In this document: in pieces, positions 35,629 to 45,610 of the stretch | How the letters are laid out: each line of letters begins with the position of its first letter | Numbering within the stretch: position 1 is the first letter of the stretch | Origin: Rhizophagus prolifer | Taxonomy: Eukaryota; Glomeromycota; Glomeromycetes; Glomerales; Glomeraceae | Direction of reading: 5' to 3' | Assembly: GCA_019425655.1 (NCBI GenBank) | Contig: NQWY01024832.1 | Span: 57,364 to 121,363, forward strand | DNA: 64,000 nt | The notes under the pieces: generated by a model | Databases searched by the model: none | What the model was told of the DNA's origin: nothing | Seen by the model: only the letters and a program-made list of their open reading frames with translations | Translations under genes and position numbers: made by a program

Positions 35629-36010
35629 AGATCCTTCGACGCCGCTACCGCTCTGCTCAGAATGACAATTTTAGAGATCCTTCGACAAGCTCAGGATGAC
35701 ATGATTTGTCATGTTGAGCGAAACGTAGTGAAGTCGAAACATCTCTTGTTTTTTTATGAACTTCTTCTCTTTTGTGAGATCCTTCGACTACGCTCAGGAT
35801 GACAGGTTGTTTGGCATGCTGACGAAGGGAGCATCTTTGTCATGTTGAGCGAAACGTAGTGAAGTCGAAACATCTCTTGTTTTTTTATGAACTTCTTCTC
35901 TTTTGTGAGATCCTTCGACTGCGCTCAGGATGACAGGTTGTTTGTTATGCTGACGAAGGAAGAATCTTTGTCATGTTGAGCGGAGCGTAGAGGCTCCAAA
36001 ACATCTTTTT
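35629..36010. repeat. REP-like hairpin cluster 6
   Basis: A, B and C units. A block of about 120 bases from gcatctttgtcatgttgagc-like sequence to ctcaggatgacaggttgttt occurs twice in tandem (about 35710-35820 and 35835-35945). Last cluster of the series. Confidence 0.85.
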
Positions 36011-36032
36011 TCAACAAGACAGCTTGGGGAAT

Positions 36033-36635
36033 TTAAAGGCTTATGGGTGGAGGACGCTGGAGATTGCATACTAAAAACAGATTGTTACCGGTAGGTCTCC
36101 GGTAAGCCGGGATCAATATCATAAGCAATATTAATATCACACTGATGGCGATGATATTGATTACTCTGCCGATATATTTGAAGCTGATATTAGAAGTGAT
36201 GGATAGCTGCTTGTTGTATGGGGCATTTGTACTCCAGGTGTGCTTAGAGTCATTTGGAGAAACAGTCTCAACAGGAGCAGGGGATGTAGGTTGGGATGAT
36301 GCGGCTGTTTTATGTTTAGCTTTAGGCTTCTCTGTAATCGTTTTAAGAGGCTTACTCTTTGGTTGCTGTATATCGGCTGCATCTGTATGGATGATTTCTG
36401 CACCTGATATTGTTGTGTCCTCTGCAACGACTAGTGCTGCCCCGTCTGATATATAGATCTTCCCGGATTGTGCCTGGCTTTCTTCCTGACTGCCGGCGTA
36501 TGCTTCTTTCGGCTTGCATGCAGCATATGACATGGTGATCGCAAAAATAAAGATGACCAGAAAACAAAAATATCTCCCGCTTATCATAAGAGGAGATACA
36601 GTGTTCTTTTTTCTGATCATTTGTGTTTTCACCAT
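36033..36635 (-). CDS. putative lipoprotein with C-terminal membrane segment
   Basis: 200 residues; a start at the inner methionine of MIRKKNTV is also possible. An N-terminal hydrophobic stretch ends at SYAAC, a possible lipobox. The middle is Pro/Lys/Thr-rich and low in complexity (SKPLKTITEKPKAKHKTA). A second hydrophobic segment near the C terminus (IIAISVILILLMILIP) would cross a membrane. Not recognised as a family. It is the most upstream of the minus-strand surface genes and diverges from the TPR-AraC gene. Confidence 0.6.
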   Translation of the reverse strand: MVKTQMIRKKNTVSPLMISGRYFCFLVIFIFAITMSYAACKPKEAYAGSQEESQAQSGKIYISDGAALVVAEDTTISGAEIIHTDAADIQQPKSKPLKTITEKPKAKHKTAASSQPTSPAPVETVSPNDSKHTWSTNAPYNKQLSITSNISFKYIGRVINIIAISVILILLMILIPAYRRPTGNNLFLVCNLQRPPPISL

Positions 36636-37068
36636 CTGTACTTTTAGTTAAATACCGGTAAATAACCGACCATATATATAAGGTATACTTACTATAGATC
36701 CATCATCATTATCAATTCGTGTTATTTACGATTGCAATATTATCTAAAACCTTAGGTGTTTATTTAGTATTTGATATCCTGATTTCGGAAATAAAGATAA
36801 ATTTCTGAAATGCTTACATACGCTCAGAAGTGTTTTACAAATTAATCTATATGTAAATCAGATATTTATTGTTTTTTTTTGAAAATGATCCTTCAATAGT
36901 CGTTCGTAGTTGAATTTCTGTTTTTTGTATATTAAAATTGTATTTTTGGGGCGCTTTTATTTTGGATATAGTGCCTGTTAAATGAGAATTTTAGAATGGG
37001 GGAGATTGTAGGTCATATATTCAAATATCAGGAAAATAGACATCCATAAATAATCTGTAATTTTTCAT
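36636..37068. other. gene-free divergent intergenic region
   Basis: 433 AT-rich bases between divergent genes at 36033 and 37069. TATTTTTG at 36941-36948 fits a -7 element for the plus-strand gene, leaving a leader of about 115 bases. No gene, repeat or stable hairpin was recognised elsewhere in it. Confidence 0.5.
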
Positions 37069-38715
37069 ATGAAAGTATTTCTTTACATTCTTTTCACTTT
37101 TTCTAACCTTCTTGGGCATGCCCAGAATAAGCAATTGTCAACAACCCGATCAGAAGAATCCGTAATCAGCAAAAAACTGGATGAGGATGAACTGAATGTG
37201 GATGCTGACCCGAAAGAAAAGGAAATGCTGCTACTCAGTTTAAAGCAGCAGTCGGAAGCGTTAAACTATCATGTCGGTATATTACGTTGCGTCAATAAGC
37301 TCATGAGATTATATTCCGACCAGGGAAGATACAGGGAAGTTGTAGACCTTGGAAATGACATAAAAAAAAGCATTACGGATAAGAAAGACCCGCAGGGTAT
37401 CATCTCAACCATATACAGGCTTAATGCGCTGAACCTGGGATATCTTGGTCTGGATGATGCCAGCCAGAAAGATTTCAGAACAGCTATCAAATATGCTGAG
37501 ACCATCGAGAGCAGGGACGCTAAGTTGTACAAGCTCTCGCTTTGCTATCAGAATATGAATGTCTATTTTGCTAAGAAATACCTGGAAAATAGAAAGTACG
37601 GGGATTCTACTGTGTATTATCTCAATAAGAGCCAGGAACTGGCAAAGCAGATCAGGGATAATAACGGCGTGGTATCTAACAGTTTGAAGTATAGCCAGAT
37701 TGCCTATAATGATATGCGCCTTGGTATGTATTATCTTCAGGATACCGATACACCCGGAAATCTGAAACAGGCAGAGAAATACCTGCTGGAAGCGGCAAAA
37801 ATATATAACAACGGGCAATATGACATTCGGCCGGATGATAGGGTCATGATGCTGAACCAACTAAGCTGGCTGTACCTGGAAAAGAAGGATTACAAAACAT
37901 CTATTGATTATGCCAAGCAGGCGCTGACAATGGAAAAAGAATACAGGGATCCCGAAAACAGGGTGGAATCCTATGAGTTCCTGGCAAGCTCCTATCTCGA
38001 AACCGGTGAAAAAGAGCAATCCAAATTCTATATGGACCGGTACACCTTTCTTAAAGACAGCCTAACGCTTGCCGACAAGAAGAACGCGGATATCTCTATG
38101 AAAAAAATGGTATCGGAAGTAGATAATGAGCATAAGATGCTTACGCAAAGACAATGGCTACTGACGGGATTGCTCTTTTGCGGATTGGCAATCTTTATAT
38201 GGATATTGTGGGGAAGAAAGAAAAGGAGTCTTCGTAAAAAGTATGAGGAGATGATCAGTAAGCTGCAAAACGAAACGCTGAGCAACCAGAGCTATGAAAA
38301 TAATGCGGAACCAATACCTGCTATTAAAAACGGGATCTCCAACGATACCGAAAAAGATCTCTTGGTACGGCTGGAGAACTTTGAAGCCCAGGAAGTATTT
38401 CTTGATAAAGATATTACTCTCACCACGGTTGCCACAATGTTCAATACCAATACAAAATACCTTTCGGAGACTATAAAGAAATACAGGTCACAGAATTTCA
38501 GCAATTATATCAATAGCCTGAGAGTCAACTATATTGTCCATAAGCTGTACAATGAACCAAGATACAGGGATTATAAGATAAGTTATCTTGCTGAGCAATG
38601 CGGATTTGCGACTTATCAGGTGTTTATACTTGCTTTCAGAAAAGAGCATGGAGTTACACCGTCTTATTTTATACAGAATTTAAAACATGATAAGGTTATA
38701 ACACTTGAGCAATAA
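37069..38715 (+). CDS. TPR membrane protein with C-terminal AraC-type HTH
   Basis: 548 residues. Signal-like N terminus (YILFTFSNLLGHAQ). Residues about 60-330 form TPR helices (YDIRPDDRVMMLNQLSWLYL, KKDYKTSIDYAKQAL). A single transmembrane helix lies near 355-380 (WLLTGLLFCGLAIFIWILWG), then a coiled linker and an AraC-type HTH (LTTVATMFNTNTKYLSETIK, SYLAEQCGFATYQVFILAFR). It would sense outside the inner membrane and bind DNA inside, a one-component design common in Chryseobacterium. The adjacent surface genes are possible targets. Confidence 0.88.
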   Translation: MKVFLYILFTFSNLLGHAQNKQLSTTRSEESVISKKLDEDELNVDADPKEKEMLLLSLKQQSEALNYHVGILRCVNKLMRLYSDQGRYREVVDLGNDIKKSITDKKDPQGIISTIYRLNALNLGYLGLDDASQKDFRTAIKYAETIESRDAKLYKLSLCYQNMNVYFAKKYLENRKYGDSTVYYLNKSQELAKQIRDNNGVVSNSLKYSQIAYNDMRLGMYYLQDTDTPGNLKQAEKYLLEAAKIYNNGQYDIRPDDRVMMLNQLSWLYLEKKDYKTSIDYAKQALTMEKEYRDPENRVESYEFLASSYLETGEKEQSKFYMDRYTFLKDSLTLADKKNADISMKKMVSEVDNEHKMLTQRQWLLTGLLFCGLAIFIWILWGRKKRSLRKKYEEMISKLQNETLSNQSYENNAEPIPAIKNGISNDTEKDLLVRLENFEAQEVFLDKDITLTTVATMFNTNTKYLSETIKKYRSQNFSNYINSLRVNYIVHKLYNEPRYRDYKISYLAEQCGFATYQVFILAFRKEHGVTPSYFIQNLKHDKVITLEQ

Positions 38716-38792
38716 TGTATTGTATTAAAAGAGTATTGAAGGATGTCTTCTGACAGAGGTATAAAGCACACTTCATTAAATAAACAATCCCC

Positions 38793-39188
38793 TTATAAAA
38801 CCAGCTCTTCAAATAACCTGTCAAATGTTCTCTCCAGGTCTTTACTTGAGCCCGGATGAGGTCTTGAGGTCTGGATAATGCTGCTTTTTACAGCTGTTAA
38901 CCAGCGGAAACGTTCCGGGATATCAAGCTGGGTAATAGAACTGGCGGATGGTTCGCCTTTTGCGATCTTTTCAAAAGATTCAAGATGTTTACGTACCTCC
39001 TCATATTCCGTTTTGGAATGTAACAGCCTGAATTTATCCTCACAAAGATGGATCTTAACTTTAATAAACTTCTCTTTTTTCGAGAACATAATTAATCCGA
39101 CGTTGAAGAATTCTTCACGTTCAGGTTTTGGAACCAGACGGATTACAGCATATTCATATAACTTTTGCTCTTGCATTTTTGGCTTCAT
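38793..39188 (-). CDS. DUF3037 protein
   Basis: 131 residues with the typical start YEYAVIRLVPKPEREEFFNV followed by GLIMFSKKEKF. Its start overlaps the HipA-like gene by 35 bases, so both are translated from one transcript. DUF3037 genes are commonly next to HipA-like genes, but the biochemical role is not known. The stop leaves 77 bases to the convergent TPR-AraC gene. Confidence 0.88.
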   Translation of the reverse strand: MKPKMQEQKLYEYAVIRLVPKPEREEFFNVGLIMFSKKEKFIKVKIHLCEDKFRLLHSKTEYEEVRKHLESFEKIAKGEPSASSITQLDIPERFRWLTAVKSSIIQTSRPHPGSSKDLERTFDRLFEELVL

Positions 39189-39942
39189 TTAAAAAGTTAT
39201 CAGAATGTTCCAGCCTCATCGTAAGGAATCTATAATAGACTTCTTTGATCTCTTCAGGTGACAATTCGGTGTCGTTCCAATGCAGCCAGTCTGTCGGGAT
39301 CAATTCTACAATTTCTCTCAGTATCTCTGGGGTGAGAATAGATTTGAATCTCATATTGACATCATCCAGCTCAGAGGCTTGGGGAAGCAATACGTGATCT
39401 TTTATCATTACAAAAGGACTCACGGCATTTTTCTCCCAATTATCCCAGGAATGATGAAAATATAAGGATGCGCCATTGTCAATCAGCCAAAGTTCTTTGT
39501 GCCAGATCAACATATTGGTGTTGCGAAATGTTCTGTCGATATTGGTAAGGAATGCATCCAGCCAGACAATCTCAGAAGACAGTTTTGAATCGATTTTCAC
39601 TGCACCCGGATCATAAGTGATGGCACCGGAAAGATAATGTAAAGCCAGATTGAGCCCGCAGCTTGCTTTTAGAAGATCCTGGATCTCTTCATCGGCTTCA
39701 CTTCGTCCAAAGTCTTCAGATAAATTTGCAAACACTAATTCTGGAATTCTGAATCCTAAAACCTGTGCTATTTTCCCGCCAATCAACTCAGAGATCAACG
39801 CTTTTACGCCATGACCTGCACCACGAAATTTCAGTACATATTTGAAATCGTCATCTGCTTCTGCTAACGCCGGTAGAGAGCCGCCTTCCCGCAAAGGAAG
39901 GATGTACCGTGTAACGGTAACTGTTCTTAGAGATAAGTCCAA
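39154..39942 (-). CDS. HipA-like kinase family protein
   Basis: 262 residues. Kinase-like features of the HipA superfamily: ATP-side lysine in YVLKFRGAGHGVKAL, catalytic loop DAFLTNIDRTFRNTNML with Asp and Asn, and the metal Asp in LWLIDNGASLYF. The N-terminal HipA subdomain and any HipB-type HTH partner are missing. The partner is the overlapping DUF3037 gene instead. A Ser/Thr kinase role is inferred; a target is not known. Confidence 0.85.
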   Translation of the reverse strand: MDLSLRTVTVTRYILPLREGGSLPALAEADDDFKYVLKFRGAGHGVKALISELIGGKIAQVLGFRIPELVFANLSEDFGRSEADEEIQDLLKASCGLNLALHYLSGAITYDPGAVKIDSKLSSEIVWLDAFLTNIDRTFRNTNMLIWHKELWLIDNGASLYFHHSWDNWEKNAVSPFVMIKDHVLLPQASELDDVNMRFKSILTPEILREIVELIPTDWLHWNDTELSPEEIKEVYYRFLTMRLEHSDNFLNEAKNARAKVI

Positions 39943-40128
39943 TTTATAATTTTTTGTAAAAATAGGTATTTGGAAAGAAAAAGAGTGCTATCTGCAAAAT
40001 GTTAACATTTATCAATTCGAAATATAAATGCCTTTCTAATGCGTATTTGATATTAATATGTGATTAAGTATAAATACGTAATCTTTATTTTTTGTTGTTG
40101 TTTAATTTATTTGTGTTAAAAAATAAGT

Positions 40129-40136
40129 TATATTTG
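40129..40136 (+). promoter_or_regulatory. -7 promoter element of the adhesin gene
   Basis: TATATTTG matches TAnnTTTG, 77 bases before ATG 40214. The nearest TTTG upstream is 15 bases away, shorter than usual. The remaining gap 39943-40213 is AT-rich without other features. Confidence 0.5.
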
Positions 40137-40213
40137 TGAATGGAATGATTGTATATGCTGTTATTGTTGAATTTATTTTAAAACTACTATGAATAACCTC
40201 AAAAATAATATAT

Positions 40214-43200
40214 ATGAGAAATTTTTACCTAAAAATTTGTATTCTCTTAATTATGCTTTGGGCGAAATTAAGTTTTGCCCAAGCCTTTACAGAGAATTTT
40301 GACAATGTTGCCACACTCACCGCGAGTGGTTGGTATCAGCAGAATAATAGTTCTACAATTGGAACCAATCCTAATTGGATTCAAGGTGTACCCACTCCCA
40401 CAGGTCCTTTCGATTCTTATAATGGTGCAGCAAACTCGTACATTTGTGCAAATTATAACTCAACAACCGGCAATAATACGATCAGTAACTGGCTCGTCGC
40501 ACCGAACAGAACTTTGCGGAACGGAGATGTCTTTACGTTTTATACCAGAATACCAACCCCAGCCCCGACAGAATATCCTGATCGCCTTGAAGTTCGTATG
40601 AGTACAAATGGAGCCAGTGTAAATGTTGGAACAGGTCCAACCGGACTTGGAGATTTTACAACATTGCTGTTAAGCGTAAATCCAAACTTGACAACAGGAG
40701 TTTATCCGAAGGTGTGGACGCAGTTTACTATTACAATTTCCGGTTTGCCTGCGCCTACATCGGGACGTATAGCATTCAGGTATTTTGTAACAAGTGGAGG
40801 CCCAACTGGAACAAATTCAGATTATATAGGAATAGATAATGTGGTTTACACGCCTTATGTTTGTCCGGCGTTTACTATGACACCTGGCGGAGCTTTAACA
40901 GCTGGTGCTGCGGGCAGTCCTTACAGTAAAACGCTTACGCAGACAGGGGCTTTAGGAACTCCTAGTTTTGCCATTACAGCAGGTGCGCTTCCTCCGGGAT
41001 TAACTTTATCTTCCTCAGGAACTATTTCGGGAACACCGACTGCTACAGGGACATTTAATTTTACTGCGACGGTGAGTGATGCTAGTGGGATGCTCAGGTT
41101 CTCAGAATTATTCTATTACTGTACTATGTCCGTCAAACCCGATTACTATAGCTAATTTTCCAACACTTTGTAGTAATAGTGGATTATATACTTTGACAGA
41201 AGCTTCTCCCGCAGGCGGGACATACAGTGGAACGGGAGTGAGTGGAGGCAAATTTGATCCGGCTGCAGGTACGCAAACCATTACTTACGATTATACAGAT
41301 GCTTATGGCTGTGCGCATTCCATGAGTAAAACTATAACAGTTAATCCTGAACAAAATATTACATCCCAGCCAAGTGCCAGCACAATTTGTGCAGGTGCTA
41401 ATACCACATTCAGTGCTACAGCTAACAATGCCACCGGTTATCAATGGCAGGTTAATACTGGTTCAGGCTTTACAAATGTCAGCAACACTGCACCATATTC
41501 CGGAGCAACGACGGCTACGCTGACTATTACAGGAGCGACTGCCGCAATGAACGGTTATGTTTATCGTGTAGTAATTTCAGGCTCTACGGGATGCGATCCT
41601 AAAAATTCAAACAGTGCAGCCTTAACAGTTAATTCTGCTCCGTCAATTATGACCCAACCGATTGCAAGTACGATCTGTGCAGGTTCTAATACGACATTTA
41701 CCGCTGCTGCAAGCAATGCCACCGGTTATCAATGGCAGGTTGATTCAGGCTCCGGCTTTACGAATATCAGCAATACAGCACCATATTCCGGAGCAACGAC
41801 AGCTACGTTGACTATTACCGGAGCAACAGCTGGCTTGAATGGTAATGTATATCGAGTTGTGGTAACAGGATTGTGTACACCGGTTGCAACTTCAAACAAT
41901 GCAGCCTTGACCGTTAATTCTGCTCCGTCAATTACGACTCAACCGATTGCAAGTACGATCTGTGCAGGTTCTAATACGACATTTACTGCTGCCGCAAGCA
42001 ATGCCACCGGTTATCAATGGCAGGTTGATTCAGGCTCCGGCTTTACGAATATCAGCAACACAGCACCATATTCCGGAGCAACGACAGCAACGTTGACTAT
42101 TACCGGCGCAACAGCTGGCTTGAATGGTAATGTATATCGAGTTGTGGTAACAGGATTGTGTACACCGACTGCAACTTCAAACAATGCAGCCTTGACCGTT
42201 AATTCTGCTCCGTCAATTACGACCCAACCGATTGCAAGTACGATCTGTGCAGGTTCTAATACGACATTTACCGCTTCTGCAAGCAATGCCACCGGTTATC
42301 AATGGCAGGTTGATTCAGGCTCCGGCTTTACGAATATCAGCAACACAGCACCATATTCCGGAGCAACAACAGCTACGTTGACTATTACCGGCGCAACAGC
42401 TGGCTTGAATGGTTATGTATATCGAGTTGTGGTAACAGGATTGTGTACACCGGTTGCAACTTCAAACAATGCAGCCTTGACCGTTAATTCTGCTCCGTCA
42501 ATTACGACCCAACCGATTGCAAGTACGATCTGTGCAGGTTCTAATACGACATTTACCGCTTCTGCAAGCAATGCCACCGGTTACCAATGGCAGGTTGATT
42601 CGGGTTCCGGCTTTACGAATATCAGCAACACAGCACCATATTCCGGAGCAACGACAGCTACGTTGACTATTACCGGCGCAACAGCTGGCTTGAATGGTAA
42701 TGTGTATCGAGTTGTGGTAACAGGATTGTGTACACCGGTTGCAACTTCAAACAGTGTAGCCCTGACGGTATCATCAGTAAGTGGTTCGACAACTAAAACT
42801 GATGTTACTTGTAATGGAAGTTCTAATGGAACGATAACCCTTACACCTTCGGGTGGCGTATCTCCTTACACTTTTGTTTGGAATGATGGGACAGATACTC
42901 AAAATAGAACAGGTCTTGCAGCAGGAACTTATACGGTAACTATAAAAGATGTTAATGGTTGTACGGGATCTGCTTCTGTAACGATTACGGAGCCAGATGC
43001 ATTGGTTGCTACGGCAGGAGCGCAAACTAATGTTGCTTGTAATGGTAGCGCGACGGGTTCAGCAACAGTTAATGTTACTGGAGGAACGGGTAATTATACT
43101 TACAGCTGGAATACAACACCGGAACAGACAGGGATGACGGCAACAGGATTGGCTGCAGGAACTTATATTGTAACGGTGAAAGATGCCAACCAGTGTCAGA

Positions 43201-43724
43201 CAACACAATCATTTACAATTACAGAAGCAGAAGCGGTAGTTGCTCCTACAGGTGCGGCAACACAAAGCTTCAATGCCGGAGATACGCTGAGTGTTTTAGT
43301 TGCTAATGGTCAGAATATCAAATGGTATGCAACAGCAGGTGATGCAACCAATCATATTAATAATTTACCAATGAGTACTTTGATTGTTAATAATACCACT
43401 TATTATGCAACGCAAACTGTTGGCGGATGCGAATCTAAAACGTCATTAGCAGTTTTAGCCTGGAATGAAGATATGGGTGTGATAAATAATGATGGTAAGA
43501 CCAAAATCCAAATTTATCCAAATCCGGTTAAAGAAGTCTTACACTTCGGTGGCGAAGAGAAAATCAATAAGATTGTAATTATGTCAATTGATGGTAAGAA
43601 AGTCTCAGAGAAAACAATGTATGGCGAAAGGAAACTGAATGTTCATACTTTGATACAAGGTACTTATCTGATTAATATCTTTACAGATAAAGGTATTCAA
43701 ACCATTAAGTTTATTAAAAATTAA
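40214..43724 (+). pseudogene. type IX secreted adhesin with Ig and SprB-like repeats, one frameshift
   Basis: Two frames, 40214-41155 and 41076-43724, form one protein of about 1170 residues. In order: signal peptide (LKICILLIMLWAKLSFAQ), an adhesin domain of the choice-of-anchor type (FTENFDNVATLTASGW), a putative Ig domain (SFAITAGALPPGLTLSSSG), five Ig-like repeats of 95 residues, two SprB-like repeats (TCNGSSNGTITLTPSGG), another Ig-like domain, and a C-terminal type IX sorting domain (IQIYPNPVKEVLHF to IKFIKN). The frame breaks at GGG 41087-41089; with GG, SDASG would continue into CSGSQNYSI. Probably a gliding or attachment adhesin. Confidence 0.85.
41631..42770 (+). repeat. four near-identical 285-bp tandem repeats in the adhesin
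   Basis: Units begin with aattctgctccgtcaatta at 41631, 41916, 42201 and 42486, an exact 285-base (95-codon) period, with only a few differences. A diverged related unit precedes them. Near-identity points to recent duplication or gene conversion, and the copy number may vary between isolates or be mis-assembled. Confidence 0.95.
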
Positions 43725-43748
43725 AGTTTAAATTATAATTCTGTAAGG

Positions 43749-43780
43749 GCCATCACGAATTTGTGATGGCTTTTGTTTTT
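43749..43780 (+). terminator. terminator after the adhesin
   Basis: GCCATCAC (43749-43756) and GTGATGGC (43763-43770) form a perfect 8-bp stem followed by a T-rich tract. Confidence 0.88.
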
Positions 43781-43907
43781 ATGATATTCAGAACAAAAAC
43801 CAACGCTTTCATAACATTTTTAATAAGATGGTCAAGGAAGATTATATATTTGAATTTGATGAAAAGTGCCATTAATAGTTTAAAAAAAATCAGAAACTGC
43901 ATTTGTT

Positions 43908-43915
43908 TATCTTTG
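43908..43915 (+). promoter_or_regulatory. -7 promoter element of the histidine kinase operon
   Basis: TATCTTTG, full consensus, with ATG 43921 only five bases downstream. Transcription should start at about the start codon, so the kinase mRNA may be leaderless. It also rules out the earlier TTG at 43903 as start. Confidence 0.6.
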
Positions 43916-43920
43916 TTATT

Positions 43921-45610
43921 ATGAGAATATATTCTAGTTTTTTTCTGCTTTTTCTTGTGGTTTTTTGTTCCGGGCAAAATGCTTTTCACGTATTGCGTAA
44001 AGAACTTGATAATAAAATTCAAAATTCGGATTATACATCTGCTTTGGAACTGATCAATCAAAATAGGGAACATTATAATCCCGAGGAAAAGACAGATCTG
44101 GATGTTTCGAAAGTAAAAATCCTGACGGAATTGGGACTCTACGATGAGGCTTTCAAACTGTCGCAAAATCTCATCAATTCTAAACTGACACCTGAACAGC
44201 AAATCAAAATCCATATCGAAAGAGAATTGATTTTTGAAATTAATAATGATGAAAAATCCTGTAAAATTGAAATCGATAAAGCAGAACAGCTTCTCAAAGA
44301 TCATCCTGATCTTAAACCTAAAAATTATACTCATTTTCTTATCAGGAAATCTTCGTATTACAGGGTGAATGGTCATCGGGAGCTGGCTTTTAAAATTGCC
44401 AATGAAGCTGAAAAATATGCACTTCTCGTTAACGATCAAAAAATCTTCCTGATGTCGAATTAATCCTTGGATTGGGGAACCGGAAGAATCCGGAAAAGAT
44501 GCTGGAACATTTTCAGAGGGCGCTTTATCTGTATAAAAAACTGCATCATAATGAGGCAATCAATTCGATGTATAATAATATTTCGTTTTTATATCTATCC
44601 AAAAAGGATTATAAAATGGCCAATATCTATATAGATTCTGCAATTGCCAACTCCAAAAATTCCAGAGTTTTGAATTACAGAGCCGATATTTTTCAATTGA
44701 AAAGCGAAATTATGGAAAAACAAAATCAACCTGATTCCGCTTTACACTATTACAAACTGGCTTCAGGCCTGTACAATCAGTTCAACAATCAGCAAAGAGA
44801 CCTTAAAGTAAAAGAACTGGGAATTCAATTTAATTTTCAGAAGGAAAAAACAGAGAAAGAACAACTACAAAAGAACATTGCGGGAACTCGAAAGCTTAAT
44901 ATCACATTGTTTATACTTCTGGTGGTTTTAATTGGTTTCATTTGGTTTATTTTGAAAAGCAAAAAAAGAATCGAGGTTCAAAAAAGGAAATCTCTGATAA
45001 TAACAATGCGCTCCAGAGAAATTTGGAAGAAAAACAGTTTTTGGTTCAGGAGCTTAATCATCGTGTGAAAAATAATCTTTCCGTTATTCTCAGTCTTATT
45101 GATTTTCAGAAAGACGAGGCAGAAAATGGGCTTCATAAAAAGAAATTCGAGGATCTTTACAAACGGATCAGAACCATTATGATTGCGCACGAATTGTATT
45201 CTTATAATATCAATCACAGTGATCATTCTTATATCGAGATTCAGGATTACACGCATAAGATTTTTGAGACTCATAAAAATAGCTCCGGCCGAGAATTTAC
45301 GTGTGATTTGAAATCAGAAAATCTCTTGTTGAAGGTGGATAAAGCGCTACCATTGGGTTTGTTATTAAATGAATTAATTACAAACTCATTGAAACACGCA
45401 CAATCTGATGGTGACTTGAGGCTGACTTTGAATCTAAAAAAAGTGGAAAATAATATCGAGATTGGATACCAGGATAATGGAAAGGTTTTCAGTTTTGATG
45501 AAAGTAAAAATTCGCTGGGTATTTTCATTATCGAGGGAATGATAAAACAGTTGCGTGGACACTATGGAAGAACCAGTTCAGAATACAAAATAACTTTTCC
45601 CGATGTCTGA
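43921..45610 (+). pseudogene. TPR sensor histidine kinase, two frameshifts at A runs
   Basis: Three frames (43921-44463, 44472-45068, up to 45610) read as one kinase of about 560 residues: signal peptide (SSFFLLFLVVFCSGQ), TPR-like helices, one transmembrane helix (NITLFILLVVLIGFIWFIL), a HisKA_2-type phosphoacceptor (FLVQELNHRVKNNLSVI) and an ATPase domain (GLLLNELITNSLKHA, SLGIFIIEGMIKQL). Frames join if the six-A runs at 44438-44443 and 44980-44985 had seven A; then QKNLPDVELILGLGNR and VQKKEISDNN read through. Two equal A-run losses suggest sequencing error, though decay is possible. Overlaps the response regulator by eight bases. Confidence 0.85.

Noticed and set aside
26956-36010. CRISPR arrays in the hairpin clusters
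   Set aside because: Units alternate in orientation, vary in length, have no regular spacers, and no cas genes are near.
43753-44559. Minus-strand frame of 268 codons
   Set aside because: Lies opposite the TPR histidine kinase; composition is that of a shadow frame (many Phe/Ile) and it has no domain.
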